Assembly (NCBI GenBank): GCA_963921335.3
Contig: CAWUFC020000001.1
Location: forward strand, 372,001 to 436,000
Length of the DNA stretch: 64,000 nucleotides
Origin: CAWUFC02 sp963921335
GTDB lineage: Bacteria > Pseudomonadota > Gammaproteobacteria > Pseudomonadales > Halieaceae
Reading direction: 5' to 3'
Under the pieces are notes generated by a model, which was not told where the DNA came from, ran no database searches, and saw only the letters and a program-made list of their open reading frames with translations. A program made the position numbers and the translations under genes. Below, in pieces: positions 27,215 through 35,456 of the stretch. Numbering within the stretch: position 1 is the first letter of the stretch; every line of letters begins with the position of its first letter.

Positions 27215-28276
27215 GCGCCGAACCACACCTTTTTCGCTGGTTTCCAACAATTCCACGTCCCTGAACAAACGCGACGCGGCGCTGTATTCGGTCAGTGCAT
27301 CTGCTGCCAGCATAATGGCACCAGCCGTCCAAGTGGGCTTTTCATCCGGCCACATCAGGTCTTCGACAAACTGATAACCGGTCCAGTAGGCCCCATCATC
27401 CACGCGCCACTGATGCAGCCAGCTATAAAGCTGCACGGCGCGAGCATGATCACCAGCAGCCAGCAGAGCCATCACCAGTTCACAGCTCTCCGCAACGGTT
27501 ACCCAGGGCTCGTCGGAAACACAGCGGCAACCCATCCCCTCTTCAACAAACTCGTCCCAACGCTCGGCGATGCGAGCGCGAGCTTCCCGCTCGTCAAGGA
27601 CGCCTGTCAGCACGGGGTAAAACCAATCCATGGAATAGCGGGCCTTGCTCTCCCAGGTGCGGTCAAAACGCTCAGGCTTATTGCGCAGAGCATCGCCAAG
27701 GGCGGTACGCGCCAACAGCCATCGGGGTCGTTCATGCCCCAGTGTCACCGCCACATTGTGTGCGCACTCCAAACTTTTATAGATGGACGAACAGCCCGTC
27801 ACCAGAGCATCTTCCCTGGCGCTGTTGTCTGCGTTTACTGCCCAATGGATGTCACCGTGCTCCGTCTGCAGCAGCAACACAAACTCAATGGCTTTTTCCA
27901 TGGTGGGCCACATCGCCTGCAGGAATTCAACGTCCTCGGTAATCAGGTAGTGATGCCAGACACCGGTAGCAAAGTAGGCGACAAAATTGGTTTCGCGTCG
28001 CTCGCCGTTGTCGATCTCAGCGCCGCGATAACCAGCCCACCAGCTGCCATCGTCTAATTGGGTATCAGCCAGCCACTGATAAGCCCGCACCGCAGCATCG
28101 TATTCGCCCCCAATGGAGAGCCCCATGGCCGCCTCAACATGATCCCAGGGATCGCTATGGCCGCCTTCAAACCAGGGAATTTCGCCGCTGTCCTGCTGGC
28201 TGCGCAGAATGAACTCCACCGTGGGGCGCAAAAAGTCATGAGGGAAGAGCCCGCGACTTAAGTAAAGACCAGACAT
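27197..28276 (-). CDS. Alpha-alpha-toroid (six-hairpin / prenyltransferase-like) domain protein of unknown function
   Basis: A 359-residue soluble protein made of repeated helical hairpins with W/G-rich turns: GEIPWFEGGHSDPWDHVEAAMGL, TQLDDGSWWAGYRG and WRVDDGAYWTGYQF. This is the pattern shared by six-hairpin glycosidases and prenyltransferase/squalene-cyclase toroids. There is no signal peptide. I cannot assign a catalytic pair. It starts where the upstream methyltransferase ends (shared base 28276) and follows GT4 and that methyltransferase in one tight unit, which suggests processing of a glycosylated product. Confidence 0.75.
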   Translation of the reverse strand: MSGLYLSRGLFPHDFLRPTVEFILRSQQDSGEIPWFEGGHSDPWDHVEAAMGLSIGGEYDAAVRAYQWLADTQLDDGSWWAGYRGAEIDNGERRETNFVAYFATGVWHHYLITEDVEFLQAMWPTMEKAIEFVLLLQTEHGDIHWAVNADNSAREDALVTGCSSIYKSLECAHNVAVTLGHERPRWLLARTALGDALRNKPERFDRTWESKARYSMDWFYPVLTGVLDEREARARIAERWDEFVEEGMGCRCVSDEPWVTVAESCELVMALLAAGDHARAVQLYSWLHQWRVDDGAYWTGYQFVEDLMWPDEKPTWTAGAIMLAADALTEYSAASRLFRDVELLETSEKGVVRRLQPAQ

Positions 28277-28989
28277 CAGGCCACTCCCTTACGAAAATAC
28301 ATAACGACGCTTTTGCCTACTAAAGGATTCAACAAACGCTCCAACACACGGGTGAGCCAGGGCCGCTCCATGAGGTCCCATACCAGCAGACGATGGTAAA
28401 GCTTCACCAGTGGGTTGCTGTCCTGAGTGGACCAGAACAGGCATTTCAGCCACCAGAAGGGCGCATGCAGGGCGTGGGCCCAGTGGCGGTGATAATAGTC
28501 AAAGCCCAGGGTTTCGATCTGGTCGCGCAGCTCGGACGCATTGAAAATGCGCACGTGACCGCCGGGCACTTTGTAGTAGGCATCGCTCAGGGCCCAGCAT
28601 ATTTTCTCCGGCCAGCGCCGCGGTACCGAAGCGCACAGCAATCCACCTGGACGCAGCACCCGCTCTATTTCGGCAAGTGCGGCTTCGTAGTCAGGGATAT
28701 GCTCCAGCACCTCAGAGCAAATCACCCGGTCGAAAGTATCATCGGCAAAGGGCAACTCCAGGGCATTGGCCGAGGTCAGGCCAAAACTCTTGGAGGGATT
28801 ATCCGGCTCAGCGAAAGGCTCATACTTTTCAGCAGTGGTCCGCAAATCGTCCAGACTCAGGTCGACGCCTACGGCATTCACCTGTGCCTCGGCATAGGCG
28901 GAAATCACATGCCGACCCTCTCCGCAGCCCAGATCCAGAACCCAGTCGCCGGCGCGCAGGGGTAGATGGCGATAATCAACGGTCTGCAC
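28276..28989 (-). CDS. Class I SAM-dependent methyltransferase (Methyltransf_11-like)
   Basis: A 237-residue protein. Motif I is WVLDLGCGEGRHV and motif II region is VGVDLSLDDL. The post-I segment FDRVICSEVLEHIPDYEAALAEI is followed by RPGGLLCASVP. The C-terminal third carries a hydrophobic WAHALHAPFWWLKCLFW segment that may contact membrane or lipid. Its start overlaps the end of the GT4 gene by 14 bases and its stop touches the next gene, so the three are co-translated. The substrate is probably the product of the GT4 pathway (inference). Confidence 0.88.
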   Translation of the reverse strand: MQTVDYRHLPLRAGDWVLDLGCGEGRHVISAYAEAQVNAVGVDLSLDDLRTTAEKYEPFAEPDNPSKSFGLTSANALELPFADDTFDRVICSEVLEHIPDYEAALAEIERVLRPGGLLCASVPRRWPEKICWALSDAYYKVPGGHVRIFNASELRDQIETLGFDYYHRHWAHALHAPFWWLKCLFWSTQDSNPLVKLYHRLLVWDLMERPWLTRVLERLLNPLVGKSVVMYFRKGVA

Positions 28990-30310
28990 GATTCAACACC
29001 TGCTCGTAGTACTCACTCATGCGCTGGGCAGTGACGTGCCAGCAAAATTTTTCAACAATTCGCTCCCGGCCCAATGCCCCCAGCCGCTCACGTTCGGTGG
29101 GGTCTTCAAGCAGGCCGGAAATCGCCTGCACCAGCGCCTGAACGTTTCGCACCGGCACCTGCACACCCGCATCGCCCACCACCTCGGGCAGAGCGCCCCC
29201 GGAGGTTGAAACAACCGGCACACCGCAAGCCATAGCTTCACCGGCAGGCAGACCAAAGCCCTCGTACACCGAAGGCACGACCACCAGGGTGGCCTCGGCG
29301 TAATAACGAATCAGTTCTTCGGTACTGATACCGCTGACAAACTGCACCCGGTCGGCCAGCCCCAGCTTGGTCAACAGTTTTTCCGTCTCACCACCGGGCC
29401 GGGGTTTGCCCACCACCAACAGCTCCAGCTGCGGATATTGCCGCAACAAGCGAGCGTATGCCGTGAGCAGATAGCGCAGTCCCTTCAGGGGCTGATCGGC
29501 GGAGGCCGTGGCCATAATGCGCCAGGGCTGGCGTGCTACGCTCGGCATGGGCCGAAACTCTTCTGTATCAATACCGTTGTACACCAGCTGCACACCCGCC
29601 GGTTGAATGCCAAAGTCTCGGGCAATGTCCTGTCGCGAGCACTCGGACACCGTGACGATATTGTGAAGACGGCGCACCACCTGCCGCTGCATCCACAAAA
29701 ACGAATGCCAGCGATAGATCAGCAGTTTTTGCCACCACTTGCGCGCGGCGCGCACGGCGATGCGAAGGTCACTGGTGATCGGATGATGCACGGTGGTGAC
29801 CAGTGGCAGGCCCATGGACTGCAGCTTGAGCATGCCGTAGCTGAGACTCTGATTATCGTGAATCAAGTCGTAGTCATCGCCATGCCGACGCAGATACTTC
29901 ACCGCCCGGCGACCAAAGGTCATGGGCTCTGAAAAACCACCAGTCAGCTTGCTCATCCACTCCATGATATTGGTGAGGGAACGCAGGTGGTGCCAGCGCA
30001 GGGACAACAGCCCGTTTTCAAACAAGTCCAGGCTGGGCAGCTGGATCAGGCGTACTCGCGGGTCCAGGTGGGGATAGGGTGGACCGGAAATCACATCGAC
30101 ACTGTGGCCGGCATCCACCAGCGCCTTACTCAGGTATTTAACATAAACCCCCTGACCACCACCGTAGGGGTGACTGCGATAGCCGAGGATAGCAATACGC
30201 AAGGGTCGCTCCACCTGCCGCCGGGGGGCAGTAACGACGTCGTCTTCCTCAACGGTGAGGGGTTTGGCCAGGGCCTGGTCTGCTTGCATGGGCTGGACGT
30301 GCCGGGGCAC
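28976..30310 (-). CDS. Glycosyltransferase family 4 protein
   Basis: A 444-residue retaining GT-B glycosyltransferase. The N-terminal domain has the GGGQGVYVKYLSKAL loop, and the C-terminal nucleotide-sugar site reads PSVYEGFGLPAGEAMACGVPVV. A roughly 35-residue N-terminal tail precedes the fold. The GTG at 30310 is chosen because AGGAG precedes it; an ATG at 30289 has no ribosome site. It is the first gene of the GT4 / methyltransferase / toroid unit and is divergent from rfbA across 207 bases. Donor and acceptor unknown. Confidence 0.9.
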   Translation of the reverse strand: MPRHVQPMQADQALAKPLTVEEDDVVTAPRRQVERPLRIAILGYRSHPYGGGQGVYVKYLSKALVDAGHSVDVISGPPYPHLDPRVRLIQLPSLDLFENGLLSLRWHHLRSLTNIMEWMSKLTGGFSEPMTFGRRAVKYLRRHGDDYDLIHDNQSLSYGMLKLQSMGLPLVTTVHHPITSDLRIAVRAARKWWQKLLIYRWHSFLWMQRQVVRRLHNIVTVSECSRQDIARDFGIQPAGVQLVYNGIDTEEFRPMPSVARQPWRIMATASADQPLKGLRYLLTAYARLLRQYPQLELLVVGKPRPGGETEKLLTKLGLADRVQFVSGISTEELIRYYAEATLVVVPSVYEGFGLPAGEAMACGVPVVSTSGGALPEVVGDAGVQVPVRNVQALVQAISGLLEDPTERERLGALGRERIVEKFCWHVTAQRMSEYYEQVLNRADR

Positions 30311-30457
30311 GGTACTCCTGTCGCGCGTTGCTAGTGGTCGGATACGGGCCGACCGGCAGCGTGCGCTATCCAGTACTCACCCAAAAGGGGCTAAATTTTA
30401 ATCAGCTGGGGGGTAAAAATCCAGTGCCCGCTGGGGCCAGTTTGAATGACCTGAGTG

Positions 30458-30488
30458 TTCGTAAGTGTTTGTATTTTGGGCTTATAAT
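30458..30488 (+). promoter_or_regulatory. Probable promoter of rfbA-rfbC
   Basis: A perfect -10 hexamer TATAAT lies at 30483-30488, 29 bases before the rfbA ATG. The -35 is poor; TTCGTA at 30458 with a 19-base spacer is the best I see. An activator may be needed. The remainder of 30311-30482 shows no gene. Confidence 0.5.
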
Positions 30489-30517
30489 GCCGCCTCCTTA
30501 AGCTGGTAAGCAAGTTC

Positions 30518-31435
30518 ATGAGCAGTCAGCAAGCCAACAATAACTACAAGGGCATTATCCTGGCCGGGGGATCAGGCACCCGTTTGCACCCCCTGACCAG
30601 CACGGTCAGCAAGCAACTGATGCCGGTGTATGACAAGCCCATGATCTACTACCCGCTGGCCACCCTGATGCTGGCGGGCATCCGTGAGATCCTGATTATT
30701 ACGACCCCCCGCGATCAGCAGTCCTTTGTGGACCTGCTGGGCAACGGCCAACACTGGGGCATCGAGATCCAGTACGCGGTACAACCTGAGCCGGAGGGGC
30801 TGGCACAGGCGTTTATCATTGGCGCCGAGTTTGTCGGTAACAGCCCGGTCTGCCTGATCCTGGGTGACAATATCTTCTACGGCGGCGGTCTGTCGCTCAA
30901 GCTCAGCAACGCCAGTCAGCGCAAGTCAGGCGCGTCCGTGTTTGCCTACTATGTGCAGGACCCAGAGCGATATGGGGTCGTAAACTTTGACGAACAGGGC
31001 TTGGCCATCGATATCGAGGAGAAGCCCCCTCAGCCTAATAGCCACTACGCAGTCACCGGCCTCTACTTCTACGACAACGACGTCATCGACATCGCTCGCA
31101 ATATCCAACCCTCCGAGCGGGGCGAGTTGGAGATCACCGATGTGAACCTGGCCTACCTGGCACGCGGTGACCTGCAGGTGGAGGTGCTCAGCCGCGGCAC
31201 CGCCTGGCTCGATACCGGCACCCACAACAGCCTGCTCGATGCCGCCAACTTTATCCGGGTGGTGGAACAGCGCCAGGGCTTGAAGATCGCCTGCCCGGAA
31301 GAGGTGGCCTACCGCAAAGGCTTCATCACTGAAGCACAACTGATCGACCTGGCCCAGCCGCTGTTGAAGAGCGGGTACGGCGAGTACCTGGTGCGCCTGC
31401 CCCAGCACACAGAGACGGTACTCGATGAAGTTTGA
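30518..31435 (+). CDS. rfbA: Glucose-1-phosphate thymidylyltransferase
   Basis: A 305-residue nucleotidyltransferase. It has the signature GIILAGGSGTRLHPLT, followed by SKQLMPVYDKPMIYYPL and LILGDNIFYG. It makes dTDP-glucose from glucose-1-phosphate and dTTP, the first step of dTDP-L-rhamnose synthesis. It overlaps rfbC by 11 bases. A TATAAT -10 element precedes it. The other two rhamnose genes lie downstream on the opposite strand. Confidence 0.95.
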   Translation: MSSQQANNNYKGIILAGGSGTRLHPLTSTVSKQLMPVYDKPMIYYPLATLMLAGIREILIITTPRDQQSFVDLLGNGQHWGIEIQYAVQPEPEGLAQAFIIGAEFVGNSPVCLILGDNIFYGGGLSLKLSNASQRKSGASVFAYYVQDPERYGVVNFDEQGLAIDIEEKPPQPNSHYAVTGLYFYDNDVIDIARNIQPSERGELEITDVNLAYLARGDLQVEVLSRGTAWLDTGTHNSLLDAANFIRVVEQRQGLKIACPEEVAYRKGFITEAQLIDLAQPLLKSGYGEYLVRLPQHTETVLDEV

Positions 31436-31973
31436 GACCACTCCCCTGCAGGATGTCATCGTGGTCACCCCACAGGTGTTCGGGGACGAGCGTGGGTTTT
31501 TTAAGGAAAGCTGGAACCAGCGCAGTTTCGCTGAAGCCGGCTACGACTGGCCGTTCGTGCAGGACAATCACAGCCGCTCCGCACACGGCATTCTGCGCGG
31601 TATGCACTTCCAGACGATACAGCCCCAGGGCAAACTGGTACGGGTCACCGACGGTTCGGTCTACGATGCAGTGGTTGACCTGCGGCGCAGCTCACCGAGT
31701 TTTGGCCAGTGGTTTGGGCTGGAACTCAGTGCAGAGAACCATCGCATGCTCTACGTGCCCCCGGGTTTCGCCCACGGCTTCTATGTGATCAGCGACAGTG
31801 CCGATTTTCTCTACAAAACCACGGATTACTACCACCCCGAGTCTGAGGTCTCCCTGGCCTGGGATGACCCCACGGTCGGCATCGAGTGGCCCCTGGTGGG
31901 CGGTATCAAACCCAGCCTGTCCGCCAAAGACGACGCCGGGCTGGCCTGGGCAGATCTGCCTTACTTCGACTGA
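31425..31973 (+). CDS. rfbC: dTDP-4-dehydrorhamnose 3,5-epimerase
   Basis: A 182-residue cupin-fold epimerase. Family motifs are FGDERGFFKESWNQ, QDNHSRSAHGILRGMHFQ (with the catalytic His in GMHFQ) and YVPPGFAHGFYV. It inverts C3 and C5 of dTDP-4-keto-6-deoxyglucose, the third step to dTDP-rhamnose. It starts inside the end of rfbA (11-base overlap), so the two are coupled. It converges with rfbB, leaving 9 bases between stops. Confidence 0.95.
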   Translation: MKFETTPLQDVIVVTPQVFGDERGFFKESWNQRSFAEAGYDWPFVQDNHSRSAHGILRGMHFQTIQPQGKLVRVTDGSVYDAVVDLRRSSPSFGQWFGLELSAENHRMLYVPPGFAHGFYVISDSADFLYKTTDYYHPESEVSLAWDDPTVGIEWPLVGGIKPSLSAKDDAGLAWADLPYFD

Positions 31974-31982
31974 AGATCATGC

Positions 31983-33044
31983 TCAGCGATTAAGCAGGGG
32001 CCGCCACCAGTCCTCGTGACTGAGATACCAGTCCAGGGTCAGTTCGATACCACTCTCGAAGGTATGGGCCGGGTCAAAGCCCAGTTCAGAACTGATCTTG
32101 CGGGCATCGATGGCATAACGCCGATCGTGCCCGGCGCGATCCGTCACATACTCAATCAGCGTTGAGCTCCCCTGGCCACGGGCCGGGGGCGCATCAGGAT
32201 AACGCTGTGCCAGTGACGCATCGGCCTCAAAGCGGGCATCCAGGCGGGCGCACAGCAGCTGCACAATGTCGATATTGGCCCACTCGTTATTGCCACCGAT
32301 ATTGTAGGTCTCGCCGACCCGGCCTGACTGCAGAATGCGATCAATGCCCTGGCAGTGGTCCTCAACATAGAGCCAGTCGCGGATGTTCTTGCCATCCCCG
32401 TAGATGGGCAAAGGCAGGCCACGCAGGATGTTGGTCAAACACAGGGGAATCAGTTTCTCTGGAAAATGCCAGGGGCCGTAGTTGTTGGAGCAATTGGACG
32501 TGGTGACCTGTAACCCGTAGGTGTGGTGGTAAGCCCGCACCAGGTGATCGGAGGCAGCCTTGCTGGCCGAGTAAGGCGAATTGGGTTCGTACTTCTGCTC
32601 TTCAAAAAACCCGGGATCATCGGCTGCCAGCGAGCCATACACCTCATCAGTGGAGACATGGTGAAAGCGATGAGGCAGGTTGGCATCCAGCCAGACTGAG
32701 CGCGCCGCCTTCAACAGCGCATGGGTGCCCACCACGTTGGTTTCAATAAAGGCGTCCGGGCCCGTAATGGATCGGTCCACATGGCTCTCGGCGGCGAAGT
32801 GGACGAGGGTGTCAATGGCTTCATCCCGCAGCAGGGACTCCACCAGGCTCTGGTCGCAAATGTCTCCCTCGACAAACCTGAAGTTTTGCGCACGCTCAGC
32901 CGACGCGAGATTGGCGCGGTTACCCGCATAGGTCAGGGCATCGAGCACCACCACCCTGGCATCAGCATGTTGACCCAGGTAGTAGTGAACAAAATTGGCG
33001 CCGATAAAACCCGCGCCGCCGGTGACTAACAAGGTATTCGCCAT
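31983..33044 (-). CDS. rfbB: dTDP-glucose 4,6-dehydratase
   Basis: A 353-residue extended short-chain dehydrogenase. The NAD-binding motif is VTGGAGFIGANFV, and the active-site YSASKAASDH carries the Tyr-x3-Lys pair. HVSTDEVYGSL and RDWLYVEDHC are RfbB hallmarks. It converts dTDP-glucose to dTDP-4-keto-6-deoxyglucose. It follows rfbD after 27 bases that contain a 13-base tandem duplication repeating the start region. I see no clear ribosome site, so translation may depend on coupling to rfbD. Confidence 0.95.
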   Translation of the reverse strand: MANTLLVTGGAGFIGANFVHYYLGQHADARVVVLDALTYAGNRANLASAERAQNFRFVEGDICDQSLVESLLRDEAIDTLVHFAAESHVDRSITGPDAFIETNVVGTHALLKAARSVWLDANLPHRFHHVSTDEVYGSLAADDPGFFEEQKYEPNSPYSASKAASDHLVRAYHHTYGLQVTTSNCSNNYGPWHFPEKLIPLCLTNILRGLPLPIYGDGKNIRDWLYVEDHCQGIDRILQSGRVGETYNIGGNNEWANIDIVQLLCARLDARFEADASLAQRYPDAPPARGQGSSTLIEYVTDRAGHDRRYAIDARKISSELGFDPAHTFESGIELTLDWYLSHEDWWRPLLNR

Positions 33045-33069
33045 ACTATTTCGCCATACTATTTCGCCA
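33039..33069. repeat. 13-base tandem duplication over the rfbB start codon
   Basis: CGCCATACTATTT occurs at 33039-33051 and again at 33052-33064, followed by a partial third copy CGCCA. On the minus strand the duplication creates a second ATG-GCG (at 33057). That ATG opens a three-codon frame, ATG GCG AAA TAG, just before the true rfbB ATG at 33044. Confidence 0.9.
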
Positions 33070-33071
33070 GA

Positions 33072-33935
33072 CTAAGCCAACTCACTCATCATACTGTGCA
33101 AGTGAGTCTGCCAGTTCTGCCGCTGCATACCGAGCAAGCCCTCGAGCCTCGAACAGTCCAACACGCTGTAAGCAGGCCGGGCCGCAGGCGTTGGGTAATC
33201 CTCAGTGCTGATTCCCTCCACCGGGATTCGATCACTAAGCAGGCCCTGTTTAAAGCCCTGTTCCTGAATGGCCAATGCAAATTCGTGCCAACTACAGCTG
33301 CCCGCATCGGTCCAATGGAAAATGCCATGAGCTTCCGGATGTTCCGCCAGAGCCCACAATGCCTCCGCCAGGCCACCCGCCCAGGTCGGGGCACCCACCT
33401 GATCTGCAACGACACCAAGCTCAGTGCGTTCTGCCATCAGGCGCAGCATGGTTTTTACGAAGTTTGCACCCAGCGCTGAGTAAAGCCAGGCGGTTCGCAC
33501 AATAGCTGATCGCATGGGCAAAATCTCCTGCAGGCGCATTTCTCCAGCCAGCTTGCTATGGCCGTACACACCGAGAGGGCGCGTGTCATGATCGACGCGG
33601 TAGGGCGTGCTCGCCGAGCCATCAAAGACAAAGTCAGTCGATACGTGGATAACACGAGCGTCTACGCTGGCGGCAGCTTTGGCAAGATGGCCTACAGCTT
33701 CTGCATTAATCGCCAGTGCCAGGTCGGGCTTGGATTCCGCTCCGTCCACCGCCGTGTAAGCTGCGCAGTTGTAGATCAGTGAAGGCTGCTCCTTAGACAC
33801 AGTTGCCTGCACAGCCGTGCCATCGGTGATATCCAGCTGGGTTCTGCCTAATGCCGCACAATTGACGCCCACGGGCGCGCAGCGCTGCATTTCTCTGCCA
33901 AGTTGCCCCTCGGCGCCGGTAATCAGTACCTTCAT
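33072..33935 (-). CDS. rfbD: dTDP-4-dehydrorhamnose reductase
   Basis: A 287-residue reductase. The dinucleotide site is ITGAEGQLGREM, the STDFVFDG segment is diagnostic, and the catalytic YGHSKLAGE holds the Tyr-x3-Lys pair. It performs the last, NAD(P)H-dependent step to dTDP-L-rhamnose. The ATG at 33935 (MKVLITGAEG) is chosen over an in-frame upstream start because the fold begins there and GGAAG precedes it. It is divergent from the membrane protein at 34032 and leads into rfbB. Confidence 0.94.
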   Translation of the reverse strand: MKVLITGAEGQLGREMQRCAPVGVNCAALGRTQLDITDGTAVQATVSKEQPSLIYNCAAYTAVDGAESKPDLALAINAEAVGHLAKAAASVDARVIHVSTDFVFDGSASTPYRVDHDTRPLGVYGHSKLAGEMRLQEILPMRSAIVRTAWLYSALGANFVKTMLRLMAERTELGVVADQVGAPTWAGGLAEALWALAEHPEAHGIFHWTDAGSCSWHEFALAIQEQGFKQGLLSDRIPVEGISTEDYPTPAARPAYSVLDCSRLEGLLGMQRQNWQTHLHSMMSELA

Positions 33936-34031
33936 TAACTTCCGAAACCACTTCCAAGAAAGCGCCCATTCTACTGACCCGGCAGCAGACCTGGCGAGTA
34001 TTTTTCCGCAACCGCCACACAGGCTACACTG

Positions 34032-35456
34032 ATGCCGATGCAAACCACCGACCGATCACAGCACAACGCAATGGACTGGCGTATCCTCACCATACTGGCA
34101 GCGCTGCTTGGCCTGCTCGTCTGGTTTTCGCCGGCAGGGCTGCCTGCTGAGCAATTGGCACTGATGGCCCCTGGCTGGGATGCGTTATCACACAATACTG
34201 TCAGTTGGTGGCGGCAGGTCTTCGTGGTGTCAGGGCCGGATACCAGCCGCTGGCTGGTCTTTCTCCTGCACCTAGTTGTTTATACGACACTAGCATGGTG
34301 TGTCGTGGACCTGTGCCACCAGCTTGGGGGATCTCAATCGGCTCAGCGACTGTGTCTGTTGCTGCTGGCTTTACACCCTTTGTACCTGAATGAACGGCAA
34401 CTCATTCCGGATGCGGCAGTGTTCTGGTGTTTCGCCATCCTGTCTCTTCGGCCTTTAAGGCACTATTGCCGATCACCGCAGCCGCGTTATCTGTTGCAAT
34501 GGCTAGGCTGCCTCGGCCTGGCCTCGTTTGCCCGCGCCGAGGCCTTGCTACTGATACTACTGATGCCAGCGGTCATGCTTCGGGTGACGCCGCGTCGACA
34601 GCGTCGTCAGGCTGCAATAAACCTGTTGTGGGGTCTGGTTCTGTTTGCAGCGTTGGTATTTGGCACAGGCCTTTTTGGCTGGCTCGCTACCCATACTGGC
34701 AGTCCGCTATCAGCACTGCTCAACGATGCAGAGTTGGTGCCATTGCAACAACTGCTAATGCAATCGGGTATTCAGGCGCAGACCGGCTGGATGGCAGCAG
34801 GCGCAGCGGCTGCGCAACTTTTATACACGTTGCTGACAATCCTGGGCTGGCCGCTGGCTCTCCTACTGCTAGTGACACTCCTGTTCGATTCTGCTGCGAA
34901 AAATCGCACCGATATCATGCGCCTGACGGTGTTGCTGTCTGCTTGCAGCCTTGCTGCACCATTTTTCGCCATTCTATTGGGGACACAAGCAAATAAGCAG
35001 GATCTGGGCCTTGCTGCAATCGTGCTAATACCATTGTTAGCTATAGGGGGTGTCAACCTGTGGCAACGTATAAACATACCTCTTCGAACCGCAGGAGTCG
35101 CGATTATTGGCTCATGGGGCTTCTTGAATGCTTCCTTACTGCTGCAACTGCCAGCTGAGGAGGAACACCTGCCAGCCGCGAATCAATGGTTGGATGAGCA
35201 GGCTGCGGGCTCACAGCTGCTGACTAACCAGCCCCGTTTGGCCTGGCTGACCGGCTCCGGTGCGAGATTACAAAGTCTGGACGAAATTGTCGGAGACATG
35301 CAGTTTGGGGATGCACAATGGCTGGCTTTGTCCGTGACCGAAAATCGCTTCAGCGATCTTTATCCACTGGCTCGGGACACTCAAATCCAGTTTGCGGCCC
35401 AGTTCAAAAATGATGCGGGCGACTATCTTATGATCTTTTCCCGCGAGACGCCCTAA
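34032..35456 (+). CDS. Polytopic membrane protein of unknown function
   Basis: A 474-residue protein with about nine or ten hydrophobic segments, a Trp/Leu-rich extracytoplasmic loop early on, and a soluble C-terminal tail of about 100 residues. The general look recalls the membrane glycosyltransferase/O-antigen-assembly class (GT-C-like), but I recognise no family motif. It is divergent from rfbD and ends inside the convergent ATPase gene (4-base overlap). Its setting next to rhamnose genes favours a role in surface glycan assembly. That is inference. Confidence 0.7.
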   Translation: MPMQTTDRSQHNAMDWRILTILAALLGLLVWFSPAGLPAEQLALMAPGWDALSHNTVSWWRQVFVVSGPDTSRWLVFLLHLVVYTTLAWCVVDLCHQLGGSQSAQRLCLLLLALHPLYLNERQLIPDAAVFWCFAILSLRPLRHYCRSPQPRYLLQWLGCLGLASFARAEALLLILLMPAVMLRVTPRRQRRQAAINLLWGLVLFAALVFGTGLFGWLATHTGSPLSALLNDAELVPLQQLLMQSGIQAQTGWMAAGAAAAQLLYTLLTILGWPLALLLLVTLLFDSAAKNRTDIMRLTVLLSACSLAAPFFAILLGTQANKQDLGLAAIVLIPLLAIGGVNLWQRINIPLRTAGVAIIGSWGFLNASLLLQLPAEEEHLPAANQWLDEQAAGSQLLTNQPRLAWLTGSGARLQSLDEIVGDMQFGDAQWLALSVTENRFSDLYPLARDTQIQFAAQFKNDAGDYLMIFSRETP

